A DNA stretch of 64,000 nt from Agelaius tricolor. Its lineage: Eukaryota; Chordata; Aves; Passeriformes; Icteridae. A model generated the notes under the pieces. It ran no database searches. It was not told the DNA's origin and saw only the letters and a program-made list of their open reading frames with translations. The DNA is taken from assembly GCA_023055355.1 (NCBI GenBank), contig JALJCS010000002.1, positions 83,911,001-83,975,000 of the forward strand. The letters are read 5' to 3'. The translations under genes and the position numbers were made by a program. Below, piece after piece: positions 1 through 14,800 of this stretch (the stretch's first letter is position 1; each line of letters opens with the position of its first letter).

Positions 1-3000
1 ACTGCCTGGAAATTGTGGTGTTGTCACAGAATGGTTCCAAACTGAGCTTCCAGGATTCAGCAGTATCCTTTTATACATAATAGGCAATTGAATTTAACCA
101 GACAGTTTGTGCTGCACAAAGGAAAACAAAATCCTGGCTCTGTTAAAAATAAAAAAATGAATTTTATTTTAGTTTTGAGTCTTAAGCATCAATTATGCCT
201 TTTCTTTTTCTGTAGTTGCCTACACAGGCATTGATCTTATACAAACTATTATTCAGAAAATGTACACATAGATGCCACTAAGTGTATCAGCACACTTTCC
301 CTGAGGATCACACTGGGAAAACACTCCAGATGAAAGAACAGATGCAGAAATGCTGTGATATGATGACTTCATTGAAAAAAACATCAGTGATGGCAAAGAA
401 AGAAGTAAAGTACCTTTCCTAAGCAGCTCCTGGCCTTTTCAGCCAGCTTAATTTAGAGCCACTGGTCTACGATTAGCAACATTTTACTTCCAGCCCCAAA
501 TTCAAACACTTCTATTAATTTTATTTTGGCAGAACCTAATGTTAGCAAGAGGCAGATGCATTTTTAATATCTGGAAAAGAATTTCCTGTTCACTTCTATT
601 TACAGTTGTTTGCATTGCATTATCCTCTATTTAGATGAAGTTTTAGTAGTTTACCAGTTTGTGAAAGTCTACAGCAATTTCCTTCACCAGATCTAGTTCT
701 AATGAAAGAGTAAAGAAGATAGTTTTTAGCAGCATTGCTGACGTACATTACTGGTGATATTACATTTGAAATGCAACAGTTCTCACAGCAGTAAGTATGG
801 AAAGGAAGCTGGGATGACCTGCATTTCAAATTCCAGTGGTTGTCCAGACAGTATTCTGTTTGTTAGCAGTGATGACAAAATGCCTGTTGCTACTTTTACA
901 TTGCAAACCATTTTCCTCCTGTGGTTAATTTACTCCAGATGAACATTTTGGAGAAACTCTGTGAGTAGAATCTACTAATAACTAGGTTCTTTAAACAGAT
1001 TTTACTAAACACTATTAAATACTATATTCCATAGAAATAAAAATGGCATGTCCCAGCAATAATAAACACTGAAGTAAGGCAGAGGGAATACCACATCCTC
1101 CTGCACTGAGACTCAGGGAGAAATCCTCTTGGGAAAGTGAAAATGGATTTACCATGGATGAAAGAAAAAGGATACAGTGTGAGAGGATGCTATTTTCTCA
1201 GCCTTAGGCAATATACAACACATTTTTACCAGCTGGAAAAGTTTTGCTGTCACTTACAAAATAACTGCGGTAGAGCTGCAACTTTGATTTTGCCAAATTT
1301 GAAGGGCCACATTCATGAAGTCAAGATGATAGGGAAAAAAAAATCTATGAAGAAGACTACAGTGAGGACCACTGAAAGGGACCAGGAAATTAAGTCATCA
1401 CAAGATGTTTTTCTCTGAAATAGCATATATAATGATACTGATCATCTTCAACTCTTCCAAATTTTAATTATTTCAGGAGTAAGAGCCATAGAAAAAGGCC
1501 TGGAAACTCTTTTGAAAGGACTGCACTTGCAGATTTTGTGTGTGGTCTTCTACTGCCTCTCTCCAACACGTAAAAGGTCTTGTTGGCTCACTTACTCTGC
1601 CATTTTGTGTTTATTCTACAAACTGAATTTAGGCTGAATTTGATAGACAGTGAATGTCTGTTCTCAACATGATGGAATTGCCCAAAGACTTCATGATTAT
1701 AAACAAAATGCTTTAAACAAGATTCTCTTCCTATTTATTGAATTGCAGCCACATACTCCCACTTTTACTGTGGTTTCCCTTTCACTGTATTCACTTTGTG
1801 GGATTTTCTGTAATACTATCTTAGTTGCAGGCTTTCTAGTCCTTTCTCTAACAGTATTTTTCAAGAAGTACTCTCCAAAATCTCAAGCATGCAGCCACCA
1901 GCATTCCCATGGTATTGATTCCTCGTTTGTTCACAGTAGTTTTGAAGTTTTACAACAAAGACACATATTCTAGTGCTTAATATGTTAAATTCTTGACCAA
2001 TTTATATCAGCACAGCCTCACATGATCAAGAAAGCAATAGCGTTCCCTGTTAGCTGGCATTGCACCCACAGACTTGGAGAAAAGGTTTATGTCTGGGAGC
2101 TGAATTAAAATCATAGACATTTGAGGATGTATAATTAAAACAAGATTCCTAGTAAATTCTTGGGCACATCTGAACACTTTCAGCAGAAATTTTCCATGGT
2201 TTTTAGTAAGATATACAAAGAATTGATACATAAATTGAAGTGTGGCTCTCTGGCCATTCTCCATACCTAGTGACTTCTGACTTTTAAAATATATAAACAT
2301 ATAACCAGTCTTAAATTAAAGGTTATACAAGCTGTTCAACAATTTGTTACAGAGCCGTGATTCTCTGAACAGGGAAACTGAAACACAGGAAAACAACTGT
2401 GTGCCAAATACACCCCTCAGTGCACTGGAGTGTTTGCAAGCCTCCAGTTTCACAAACTAGCCCAGGATTTTGTATAAACTTGGTTTGTAAAAGTTCACTG
2501 ACCTAATCACCCACAGGGCCAGGGTTGTTCAGGGTCTAGGGAAACAGTGTGTTCTTTAGGTCATATTTCTTTACTAATTTAGGGAAAGACACTTTCCCTG
2601 TTCATTTTACAGACCAGCAAGATGCTGGGTCTTGTCTGTTTTGTTACAACCCTGGTGGAACTCCAGAGGAGCCAATTTCTCCTACCCAAGGAGGAATACA
2701 GTATCAATGTCAAGAATTGAAATCTTACAGCAGGAAATTTTTACCAAAAATGATCCAAAATTTCTCCTGAACACATCGGACAAAATACAAATAATGTGTT
2801 CCAAGTTACAAAACAATGAAACAAAGGCAGTAAGTTTCATAAGGCTGTCTCTAAGAGGCATGTGACATCTGGCCCAGGAGCAGTGCTCCCTACAAGCCAG
2901 GTGATGTATTCTGACACCCTCCTCAAGGACCAGGCACTGGCCAAGCCCAAACCAAACTGCCAGCCTGGGATGAACCTGGAAGAGAATACAGAGGGAAAAG

Positions 3001-5556
3001 TACAGCTGACAGGTGACAAAGCACAAAGAAAGGAAAGCTTTGTGGGAGCTGAGAGCTCAAAATGGGCTGAGAGGGCACTGGAGGGAGAGCAGAGCACAGA
3101 GGGACAGCTAAGCAGCCCAGCAGTGCCCACAGCTCACAGAGGAGCTCCAGAGGATGTGCAGGCTGCTCCCCACTGGTGCCTCCAGGACAGAGGGCTGTGT
3201 CCACCAGCAGCCAAGGTCTCCACCTGGAGCCCTGAGATGATTCTGCAACACTGTGGGGAGCCAGTTTCAAGCACTTTTCAGCTACTACGAGGAAACAAAT
3301 ATAGTTCTTCTCATGTTTATAATCCCAGTACCCAGTCTTTTTATGTTCTTGGCATTCAGATAAGTTTTTTGTAAACATCTTTGTATTTTTGCCTTGTCTA
3401 CTCACATCTTCATCGATTCATGGAAGAAAAAGCCTGTCCTCTGTGTCTGAATTCAATTCAGACTGAAAGCCTGCAGAAATCCATGGCTCTCTGGGCTTTA
3501 TATAAGTCCAGCTAGCTCGAGCCCTTAGCCCCCAGGGACTGCATAGACCAAGTAGGAGAGGAGAAGCGCCCTTTCCCACGTGGGGACGAGTAAAACCCTC
3601 CACCCAGGTTGGATTACTCACTAGTCTTGCATAACCTTAGTTTTGGATGCTGCCCATCATTGCAGCTATCTAATTCCCCAAAGAGTATACTTATTTCTTA
3701 CATTTATTCTGAATTAAGGACATCTGTTATACCTGCTAGCCTCTCAAGCTCTTTCACCAGAATAATATGATATGACCTTTCTGTCATTGTCCATTAGTAC
3801 TACTATAATATTCACTGTAATTCAGTCACTGACATAACCTTAGATTTATTTCTTTCCTCTACAACCTACTGGTTGGGGATACCTTCAGTCTTTTTTTCAT
3901 GGTCTGTTACACCTCCACAACTTTTCTTTCTACACCATAAGATCCAAAGTAACCCTTTTGCTGATCTTACTGATTTTGCATTATCTTCCAATCCTGTGCA
4001 CGTGCTTACCTCTTCTCAGACAATATATAGTTTCTCCTGTAAAAACTAAATCTTGTTATCCAAATTCTCAAGTCACACAAACTCTTGGTAACCTTTCTAA
4101 CCTCTGTCAGAAATTGTTTATTACACCACCTTGTTATGTAGTCCCCTTGGTGGATGCATACCTTGGATTTATTACTTTAGAATCTGCCCCATTCTTCCTG
4201 ATTGGCAGAGGAAAACTCAGCTTATTTTTTCATAAATACTTCTCTTCCTCAATTAAACACATAAATCACCCCCAGCTTGTTTCTTAGTCATTTTTCATCC
4301 GCCTTTTATTAAAGGAAACATTTCCATGGTGAAAAGAACTCTTTGAATTAAAAATATTAATATTTTGTTTAAATTATGTGGTTATTAGCAGTGTTTAGCA
4401 ATAACAGGATAAAACAATGTACAGGATAAAACAAATTGGATCAATTTAATTTTCAAACCCAGCTGCAGAAGAGAACAATAGAAATAAAATAATGATTCCA
4501 CACAATGGCTTGATAGTTTGCAAATGGACTGAAGTATGTAAATACTCAAGTCTGTGCCTTCTTACAACTCATCAATGCCTTTGCAGTACCTGGAACCCAT
4601 GCTGGCAATTTTATTGAAGTCCCTGCCCTTCAAAGAAGTCCATGAGTACTTCTTAATAATCTAGGAATAATTCTATTGCTGGGAATGACAAAGAAACAGG
4701 ATCAGAGAGAGAAACACAGAGAAATGTAGAGTCTTTCCTTTGGGGAGTGTTTCCACTTATTTAATGGACTTTGTTCCAGGCTTTTGAAGAGAAATCCTGA
4801 CCCAATTAATTTGTGGGAATTTTGCCACTGACTTCAGTGGTGCAGGATGTCACCCCTCCTGTTCACGGACACAGATCAGAATCTGTGAGTTAGTAATCCA
4901 GAGGCATGACAACATTTTCTTATATATAAGCCAAGTTTTTCTCATTTCTACTTGACCCAAAAGATTACTGTAGATTCACATCACAATAAACAAGAGCTTG
5001 GAGATTAGCATGCACCTCCACATATTGCTGCTTTGCTTAAGGGAACTTTGGTTTGGATAAACTCTTTCTCAGTCCAGACAGGCATCTTTCATTTTTCTTT
5101 TCCTTTTCCTTTTTTTTTTTTTTTAAAGAAACAAAATGCAAAAGCATTCTCTAGAATCAAAAAGTAGGTTCTTGACTATTAAAATAATGTAACCCATGTT
5201 CTAAACACCTCAACATGTTGCAAAACACTGACTACTTCAACTCTTTCATTTAGTTTTAGTTACTCTTTGCTAATGGGGACATTTTACAGTAAATGTGAAT
5301 CAATTAGGAGGTGTATGTTTGTGTTAGTAAATCTGAATTGGCCTTCATGTTCCCATAGTCTTCTGTTTTGCCTACAGAAAATCAGTCCAGGTAAGGAGAG
5401 AAAGTAATTAATTTAGAGCTAAATGTGGAAAAGTTTGAATCAATAACTTTCTGTCTCCAATCCCATTACATTTTGGCCAAAAAGCATACAAAAATTAGTC
5501 ACTAACAAGAATAGTCTAACAGGGAGATCCTGGAAATGACTAAAAACAGCTACATA

Positions 5557-5557
<1 letters not shown>
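1..5557. other. No recognised gene
   Basis: AT-rich DNA with scattered short frames and no exon I can support. A good TATA sequence (TATATAAG, 3499-3506) lies in a locally GC-richer block at about 3410-3620 that could be a decayed LTR, but I find no ends or polyadenylation signal. A stretch near 4795-4860 resembles an old amniote interspersed repeat. A T15 run is at 5110-5124. Confidence 0.6.

Positions 5558-5600
<43 letters not shown>
5558..5600 (+). repeat. Poly-A tract of 43 A
   Basis: An uninterrupted run of 43 A. Avian CR1 elements do not end in poly-A, so it is not obviously a LINE tail. I see no clear retroposed body or target duplication around it. Confidence 0.95.
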
Positions 5601-5602
<2 letters not shown>

Positions 5603-8600
5603 AAATTTTAAAAGGTTATGTCTTCAGAATCCAGGAGAATCCAGGTTTTTTAATGTCTCTAAATTTCTAATTTCTCTGCTTTACAATAGCCTCCTGCTCC
5701 ATTACTCTGTTAAATGGTTCACCATATTGTGACAGCCAAGGAATATAAAGCTCTTCTAAAATGTACATTTAATCTAATGCTTCAGTGAGAAAAGGTATTT
5801 CATTTAGTAGACAATTTCTTTGCATCATTAGTTTTTTATCAATGCTTTTATAGCTCATCCAATTAAATGTATATTGTAAAATTAAGATGCCTTATTCTGC
5901 CTTGTGCTAGGTGTAAATCTAGAGGGCTTCTTTCTGAAAAGCAGACCCAATTGTCAAAGTCAAGCAAGATAAATGCTTGGAGTACCTTAAAGCTCATCAG
6001 AAAGCCCATGATAACCCCATGGTAGCTGTCACCTGCTGCTGGACTATTCTAGCAGTAAATTACTATTACTATACTATACAGGTGCCTTAAAATCTTTGGC
6101 CAGTTTGGTGCTGTGGGTCTTGATCACTGTGTGGAGCAAAGCTAATTCCTGCACTCTGTGTTCACACCTCCCCAAACATGAGGAAAGCTTTCAATGACAA
6201 ATCTTCACTAGCCAGCACGTTGGAAAAAAGTGGATGTTGTGGATGACAAAACTGAAATATACAATAGCAAAAATGTCATATGAGAAATAAGAGATTCTGA
6301 GACTTTGGTACCAACCATGCAGAGAAAACAGTGAATAGATTCTATGCAGTTACATCCTGTGAATGAGGTTCACTCCAGGTCAATTTTCACTATGACATGC
6401 CAGGCTTTGAGGAAGAAAAGTAAGAGGGGATTTCTCCATTTAGGGATGGATGCTGTTGGCTATTGCCAGAAATATTCTATTTTCCTCAGAAAAAATGAAC
6501 TGCCTGGAATTGATAGTTGCAGGCATTTTGCCTAGTAATTGGCAGACAAGTCCAAAAGAGATATCTCTCCAAAAATTGAGAAATAATCCCTAACTGAGCC
6601 TTGCCACTTGAACTTAAAGTGTCCCTAGACTGCATTTACAGGGTGTCTGGTTACAGGAATGGACACTAAAAAAAATAAACACCTGCAAAGGAAGTTTTAA
6701 AAGTCATCTGCACTGCTGCACTCATGGCTGTTGTTTTTGCTTCCAGAAAAACAAAACTAACTCTGTCTTTATTTGACAGAGTTCTAACATGATAGCCTGG
6801 AATAAAAAGAATTGTACATTCTAACATACGCAAACAAACCCCCAGATTTTGTATAAAATTACTTCAAAATTTTGTGAGTCTTCATTTTTGGTTGCACCCA
6901 AACCATGAAATCTCTCTTGCTGATTGAAGAGAGCAGAGATGTTGACCTAGTAACAGAGTCTGGCAATCTATTTGTCCTGCTTTCCTATAATAAAAGCTCT
7001 TCTCCAAGACACATTGTCTGAGAAGAAACCAATCTCCTGTTTGACTTTGTAGGTGATCTAGGGATCCACTTGTTAAAATGTCAGTTTTCTCCAGGGGCTG
7101 TATGGGCTTTCCCAGTGAAACTGCAGCCAGTCAAAGGTCTCTCTTTTATGTTGCGTTAGCTTTCAAGGAGCTAAAGGAGAGATAAGGACCACCCCCTACA
7201 CACTTAGACTTTAATGAATGTTAAATCTGCCTTTATGAATGTTAAACAGGTAGGAAGATCAAGTAAAGATTAATCAATGATAATGACATCTCTCTGTTTG
7301 ATCACATTCACAAGCTCAAACTTTTAAGCAGCTGAGCCAGATTCAAAGCCAACAGTCTCTCCACTTCAAATGTCTGGGATGGAAGGGATGCTGTCTGCCT
7401 CACTTGGAGCAGCACTCACTCCTTATCCTCATAACCCTTAAAGTATTTTATAGGCACCACGTGCCTATCACTATTGTCAATCTTTTGACAACATGGTCAA
7501 TAATTACTATCACCATAAGTCTCAATCTACTTTCTCAACTCTCACCTAACCCTTTGAAGTCCCTTTCTGGGAGCCTAGCTCATTCTCCTACTTTACCAGC
7601 GCTTACTTTATCTTTCCACTCTTCAGCACAGTTACAGGACTTTCCCTGTTCTCTGCCCTTTTGGAGACATAATCACTGCAACACAATAGTGTGAAAATCT
7701 GTCTTCCTATGTCTGTTTGAAACTTGCTGATTTTTTTTTTCCTCTTCTTTCCTCTTGTGAAATACCACAACATTTTTCAATTAGAGTAGGTTCTTGTTGC
7801 AACTGCTATCAAAGCGCTGTTATCATAAAACATCTGTCCTAAATGTAAGAACATCTGTTTCCCAAACTCCTTCTTGGTCCCTAGACAACTAATTTCTTTG
7901 ATAGCTCTTCTTTTTAAAGGAAGTATTTTTTCTTTTTTGTTTTATGAACTTGGCTTTTAAAGGTTCTTTTTCATTTAACATGTTAAGCTAGTGCTTCACA
8001 ATATTAAGTCATGAGACTCTGTGCTTTTCTTGTAATTCGTTCTGTATTACAATACTTTCCAAAGTAATATCAGTGTTTCAGTTTCTCTTACAAGAACAAC
8101 TGGTCCTACATTGGTCTTTCAGTGCTGCCCAAGAAGCAAGGCGAAGAATCCTGGATTTCATCCTCTCTGAAATGCTGACACTGAAGTTGTGAAAACAGTC
8201 TAAGGACCACTGGCCCAAGATACCATTCAAGTTCATTAGAAGGCAGCCATTTAACTTCTGTAAACTCTTTTGCAATTTTTTTATTTCACATAAATATTGC
8301 TGAAACCAAGCATATCAATGCAAGTCTTCTAAATTACTCCCTGAATTTTACAGTCCAGCTCTATGCAGAAGAGTAGAACCTTACAATTTGTTTTGCCAAA
8401 ATCAAAGGAAATTAAATGCTCAGCAAGGTTGCAGCTGAACGTGCACTGAAAATATGGAGCTGACTTTATATCATTGCCACTGAGACATTGTCACGTTAAG
8501 CAGCAAATTATGCAATCACTATGGTACAGTCCTTTGTTAGACACTATTTCTCCATTCAGATCCTCTGCAAGCACACAACTCTTACACAGTCAGAAAGGTT

Positions 8601-8967
8601 CCTAGCAATTATTGCCTTTTTATTTAACTTGAGCTGTTAAATAACTACTTTGATGACACCTTTTAACTCTGAGTCACCTTGTGGGCAGTGCCGAGCACAC
8701 CTTGGGTCAGCCACTGCCTCACAGCCCTGCCTGTCTTGGAGCACAGAATGCTTTTTGGAGCACAGAATGCTTCCTGTGTGTCTCCATCCCAGTTACTGCC
8801 CCAGGCAAAGCCAGCTCAGCTGGTGAGATCTGATTCCTTCCCACACCATGTGCTTCCCACTGAACCCTGTGGCACTGGCCTGGATGGTACCTGGCAGTCA
8901 CCTCAGGGCTATCAGCACAAAGTCTGTGTGGCCACTAAATAAAGAGATGGGCACAAGTGAGTGACCC
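5601..8967. other. No recognised gene
   Basis: AT-rich non-coding sequence. A short tandem duplication of ttggagcacagaatgctt occurs at 8736-8753 and 8755-8772. Nothing else I can name. Confidence 0.55.
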
Positions 8968-9205
8968 AAAACAAAAGAGGCTTTCATAGTCAAAACAATA
9001 AAACAGCAGAAGCTGACCGATGTATAGGGTGCACTAGAAAAGGGGAGGGCTGGGGTAGAAACAGTAATTTATATAGAGCTGGAAAGGGGCAGAGTCTGAG
9101 GGAAGGGATCCAGTCATAAACTGGGGTTAGGAATATTAAATTCAACTTATTGAATTGGGCCAATAATGGAATGGGGAACAAAGAACTTTCTGGCAATCAT
9201 TAACA
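8968..9205 (-). mobile_element. Possible decayed LTR or LTR-like promoter
   Basis: On the minus strand a strong TATATAAA (9075-9068) is preceded by an ATTGG (inverted CCAAT) near 9155, in a block compositionally distinct from its surroundings. The arrangement resembles an LTR promoter, but no minus-strand AATAAA, terminal TG/CA or duplication could be assigned. Confidence 0.3.
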
Positions 9206-11542
9206 TAAGAACTCCCAGGGAGTGGGGGGGGTCAGTTTTTGCTCACTATAACTTTGGGGATTTCTCCCTCAGCCTTAAGCCAAAGCCTTCATCCTGCTCA
9301 ACATTCAGTCTTATAAAGTGCCATTCACTCACCTGCCTAGTCCACTGAACAAGTGAGATGTGTCAAACCAGATTCCTTTTGGACTTAAATCAGCACTGCT
9401 TTAGGGAGCCATATTCAGCCTCACTAAGTAAGGAATGGGGCAGGAAGCAGGTAAAAATAAAAAAGATGTTGTCTGCAGAAACAGACTTCAAATATTCATG
9501 AGGGCTCCTGATATGGGCTCCTCTTCAATTGAGTAGACCCTGAAACCTGCCCTGAGACCCTGTGGTTTGCCAGATCCTTTACACAAATAAGGAAAATAGC
9601 CAGATTCTAGATCTTTTAGTATTATTTTTCATTACTGAATTGAAGGTGAAAGGAAACTGAAAGCAGCTTATCCTGTGTGGTTTCTGAAATAATAGCAGTG
9701 TGATTCATGAGTGACTTGGAGCTTTGAGGAACTTAAAATTGGGTTAGACAGTCAATTCCCTGACTCCACGAGCTCAGTGCTTTCTACTGAAGTACCCAGG
9801 GGTAACAACACTGACTTCCAAAAAAATTGAATCAGTAGCAGCAGTATATAACTGAACAAGCTGGACAAAAGTGTTTAAATGAGCTTTGGGGTTTCCAGTT
9901 TCACCCTGAAGTACTTTTATGCCACTATATTTGCCCTGCTTTTCTTACTTCAGCAGTTTCTGGAGATGATCCATAGAAATTGTTTTGCTGTCAGTCAGTT
10001 TTCATCAAGCAGGAGGATCTGTTGTTGAACTTCCCATATATTACTGTAGTTAGCACACTTCGCTTCTGGGATTAAGGAAATTGCCTGTGTTCCTCTGAGA
10101 TTGCAAGTTAACACTTCTTTGTAAATGAGAGTGAAAAAATGCAAACACCTCAAGAATTCACAGCAGTACTGACCTATGAAAATTAATACAACGGTGGCTT
10201 GTGCCTCCCTTTCATGCTGGCAGTTTTCTGAAAGTTGGTAAAAGTCATCTGTTGATCTCTTCCTTTATGGGTATTTCCAGAGAACCTGCTACCATAAGTG
10301 CATGAGCACTCAGATTTTCCTTCCATAAAAGAAATGGATCCCAAGGCCAAAAAAAGGAGAAATTGAAGAAATAAATCAAGCAATGTAAACAGGATAAATC
10401 AGGTGGGATCCCTCAAGGTGATGTTCAGAATCTTGATTTCAGTCTTGTAGAGCAAAGAAGGAAAGAAGGCACAGGGTCCATCTGTAACTATTGACAGTGT
10501 GGGTATCACACCTGACTCAGCACTTGCATTCCCTCTGTAGTCCATGGCAAGAAAATTCACTGCTGGAGAGCAGCACCTGTGTTTAGACTACAAGCATCTG
10601 TTTCTCTCTTGTGTCCCTGACACAAGGTTAGATATTTAGTCCTGTCAGAGCATCAAAAATGTCACTCAGGAGCCCTCTCTTCATAGATACATCTTTAGTA
10701 TCTAGGCACTGAGGTTTCCAAGACTGAAAGCATCTCTGTCTTGGCAGCACTGAGCATCTTGGCTTGCCTGCTGAGCCTGAATTATTCCCACATCTACAGA
10801 GCTGACATTCCCCTCCCAGTTGTGCATCCAGCACTCAGTGTTGGTTTTCTCACAGTACCTTCAGGGCATCAAATATTCAAGGCTAGCCCTAAGAAGATGA
10901 GGGCTCCAGCCTCAGTACAAAACACAGAATAAGAAACATCTCCCTTGTACTGCCCAAGGGCATCTCCATCCTTTACCCCAGGATGGCTCCCATATGCTAT
11001 ATTTGTTCTCAGTGCCTGAAATTGTTCTACTCTTCACAATAATAAACTACTAATTGGATGAAAAGGAGCTATAACAAATCTTTACAGCCTCCCCAAAAAT
11101 GTTTCTCACTGGGCTTTCAATCCATGAAGTAGACCTGACAGTCTTTGGGGCATAACAAAAGACCAGGAAGGACTTAATTCACTCCTATCCCCTTTCAAAT
11201 ACCCATACACAACAAAAAAAAGTATTACTGAACAGATTCATTCCAGGGACTCTTTAAGGTCTGCTGATTCAGCCTTTTATTCATTTCTAATGCTGGAGAT
11301 CACATAATTTGAAATACTCAGGATTTGCTCATCAGATATTTTGTTTTTAATTGAATGCTACAGACATTAAAAAAATGTTCAATGAAGGAGGCAGGTTCCT
11401 GAAGGCAGACATACAGTATGTAAAAGGGTATTATAGAATCAACAGGCCAAACTTTTCAAAACAAGCATGTGAAATAAGGCTTTTAAATTCAGATTTCCAC
11501 ATCAGAGTGTCAACACGCCTTTCTTTGATGACATTTCTTTTT
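9206..11542. other. No recognised gene
   Basis: Ordinary AT-rich sequence with a short G-run (ggggggg) near 9225. No repeats or exons recognised. Confidence 0.55.
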
Positions 11543-11870
11543 AGAATCACAGAATGATTTAGGTTGGAAAAAAGCCTTAAGATTTTTGAGTCCCACCTTT
11601 AACCCAACACTGCCAAGTTCATCACGAAACCAAGTCCCTAGGTGCAACACCTACACATCCTTACACTGAAGAAATTTTTATTTCTATCCAGCCTAAACCT
11701 TGCTACAACCTCCCTTCAAGTAGCTGTAGGAAGCAATAAGGTGTCCCCTGAGCCTCCTTTTCTTCAGGCTAAACAACCTCAGGACATTCAGCCACTCCTC
11801 ATAAGACCTATTCTCTTTAGGTGTGTGTATTGGCATTGAACAGCCAATTACCCATCTGAAGGAACAACTC
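11543..11870 (-). mobile_element. CR1 LINE fragment (3' end)
   Basis: Starts agaatcacagaatgattta then ggttgga, the reverse complement of the CR1 3' end. It continues through recognisable CR1 phrases (aagaaatttttatttctatc, aggctaaacaacctcag, cactcctcataagacc). It has several deletions and many substitutions, so it is an old copy. Boundaries are approximate. Confidence 0.85.
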
Positions 11871-14800
11871 TTGACCTCACTGTGTTCTAAACAGAGATTT
11901 GGCAACTAACAGCAGGTAAAGAATGCAGTGGTTTAAAGGTATAATGACACTTTTAGGAACAAAGCTCTGTGGTGTCACAGGAAAAAGAAAGAGATGGTTT
12001 CACTGGCATTTTGGCAAATGCAGCTCCATCATGAAACTTTGCTTCTTGAAGCAAAAATTAGGTTTTGAGAGGCAGCTAAAGCAGCCATTCTTACCACATT
12101 ATGCAAATATATAATGTGATTAGAAGTGTAGTTTTCAGTATATATATGCAATATATGAGCTGTGCTGAATAGATATGTATATGTACACACACTTGTACTA
12201 AAATCTGACACAACTGAGTAGCTCTATATGGAAAAAAATAGGTGGGATAGACTCTATCTTTTCTTGTGACAAGTCAGTAGGAAAAAAAGCAACTCTGCCT
12301 CCCCATCCAGGCTGCCATGGTCTCCATTAAGGGTCCAACTGCTGCTGGAAGCTGTGTGGTACTTATAAGAAGCAAAACTTTGGCCTTGAATGGGATCTGG
12401 GTTTGTTATTAAAGGCTGTTTATCAGCTGTTCCTTTCCAGTCAGGCTCTTTGAGCTGCAAGGCTCCTCTGCTTTCACCCAGTGTATGAGCCACAAAGAGT
12501 GGGAGATGGTGTATAGATTACACAGCCTCTCCACATATAGGCTCTCAAAATGACTCAAGAGATTTCCACCCTTCCTCCCCATCACTCCTTTTCCTGGCTG
12601 GGGAGCTATAACCATTCTGATTTATTAAATCAAATTAAAGAAAATCTTGTCCATAATTTGCAAGGTCCGGATATTGAAACAAACAATATTTTTAATGAAT
12701 CCCTTAAGTTTCTTCAGTTCCTCTTAGCTGCATAAAAATAACTATATTACAAATCCCTTGTGAATCAAAAATAGAGCATTTTGCCAGATCATACACACTA
12801 TCAGGAAGAACAGTCAAAATAGCTGACAACCCAAATTGCAGTGTGAATATCTACAAGCAAAAAAACTCATACAATACAGACATTGAAGAAGCTATTACCA
12901 GGCTTACAAGTAAATTATTTCCAAGCCAAATACAAGTAAAAGTTGATACATTCTAAGTTAGCCAGTCAGCTCCAGTCCTCGCAGGAGCCCTTTTTGTTCA
13001 TTGTCTTGGGCTCCCTGTGACAGAAGATTGATATATGTTACAAGAGGTATTGCAGTGATTTTACTATCAAATAACATGTGTGGACAAAAGTGCCTGTAGA
13101 CTGTGGTGGCAAAGGCTCAGTCTGACAAGGACCTCTAGGGCAGCAAGAATATTATCATTGTCACCTGGCCAAGTTTTCACAGAACAGCAGTTCATTCCTC
13201 TCTGTAGTTTTTATCTAAAATCATGAGTGAGCTGGCTTTAGAGAAAACAAGGTATGCATGAGAAGGGCTGTCTGCTCTGTTTCCATTACAGCTTAAATTT
13301 TCAGCATCTTAGCATCTGTTCCTCTAAGCCTCAGAATATTACAGAGGTAAAAAACCCACAAAATCTTGGGTGGAAGCACTATCATCTTTTGAAAGCTCTG
13401 ACAACAGAATTAAGATTTATCAGCTTCTCTTTGACTCAGTGTCAATGAGTGTCAGGTACCAAAATTTTTGAAACAATCCTATTTAGAACCAATATTTTAG
13501 GCCCATCTCAGCTGCATAACATAGCAACACTTCTTGACTTAGCACTGAAATAAAAGTTGTGTTGTAATATGAATTCTTGGAGTAACATCTATAATTGAGT
13601 CAAATATGCTTGCATGATTAGTGAAAATATCTAATCACAATATTAAAACACATGACCATAAAATCCTGATTGTTATTTATGCCCATTAGGATTATGTTAA
13701 ACAAGACAACAAACATCCACTACCACAGAGGTATTACATGTCAGTGTTATTAAAACCATAATATGAACTATGTTTCCTAATAAATTGCATCCAATAAAAT
13801 CCCCTGATAATAAGAGTATTATTAAAAAAATATTAGGGTTAAAACAAGAACTGGCACAGATGCCTCATCCTCTTTTATCCACTATGAAACAGAGGTTCAG
13901 TGACACAGCATGTAGCTCCTCTGACACAACTTAGTACAAAATTGGCAGGGAATTACTGTTTTGCCATGTCTTACCATCACAGCTGTATCATCCCAGTATA
14001 AAACAGAGCTTACAAGTGATGGTATTATTGTCATCACCTCTGAGCCTTTGCCAGGACAAGAGAACACGATCTAAGTAAGATCTGGCTTGCTTGAGTTGCT
14101 ATTTCTTTCTGCACATTTCTGTCACATGTAGGAGTTGAGTCATGGGAAGTTCTTTGCCTTTCTGACAACTTCTTCCCCTTTACCTGGACCAGTTTTTTGT
14201 CAGGCTTCCTGCATATCACCAATATCAATTCAGTAACCCAACACTGCTGGCTATATGGCAGTGGTAATTCTGATACATTTGGTATATCCAAGGATAAAGT
14301 ACATGCAGCAGATTAAGAGTATTTAAACTTTGCTTGCCTCCCTTCCCCCTTCCTTCCTGCTGCTTCTCAGGATGCCTCTGTTGAACATCTCATTCTTTTC
14401 ATCATAGAAATTATCTCTTAGAACTTCATTAAATGGTGTCCCCACATGTCACTGTGGTCCAATGACACGAGGGGACCCAATGGCCTAAGCCCTCCTCTTT
14501 CCCTTCCCTGGGGTGGAACTGTGTCAGTGCTTCTCACACCTTCTCCAGGTTGCACCCAGCCTGATGTAATTATATAGCACCAATCCTGCATTTTTTTGTC
14601 AGAGGAATTGTTCTAGAGAGACTGAAGTTATCTTTTTTTAATTAAATTAATATATCAAGTATAATTTTAAAACAATAAACAAATAAATAATATACATGGG
14701 CATCTAAGTTTAGGACACATAGATTCAAGATGGTTTGTATTAATTCTAAAAAATCAAAGCACTCTAGAACTAGTGCAACTCTATAGTTACACTATAGTTG

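Noticed and set aside
2862..3374. 170-codon plus-strand open frame in the left flank
   Set aside because: No recognisable motif, no supporting splice or regulatory context, and competing frames on the other strand; consistent with chance in a locally GC-richer patch.
3410..3620. LTR or promoter around TATATAAG at 3499-3506
   Set aside because: No TG/CA ends, duplication or polyadenylation signal could be placed; left as a note only.
4795..4860. Old interspersed repeat (ttgccactgacttcagtgg)
   Set aside because: Resembles a phrase common in ancient amniote repeats, but too short and diverged to assign by eye.
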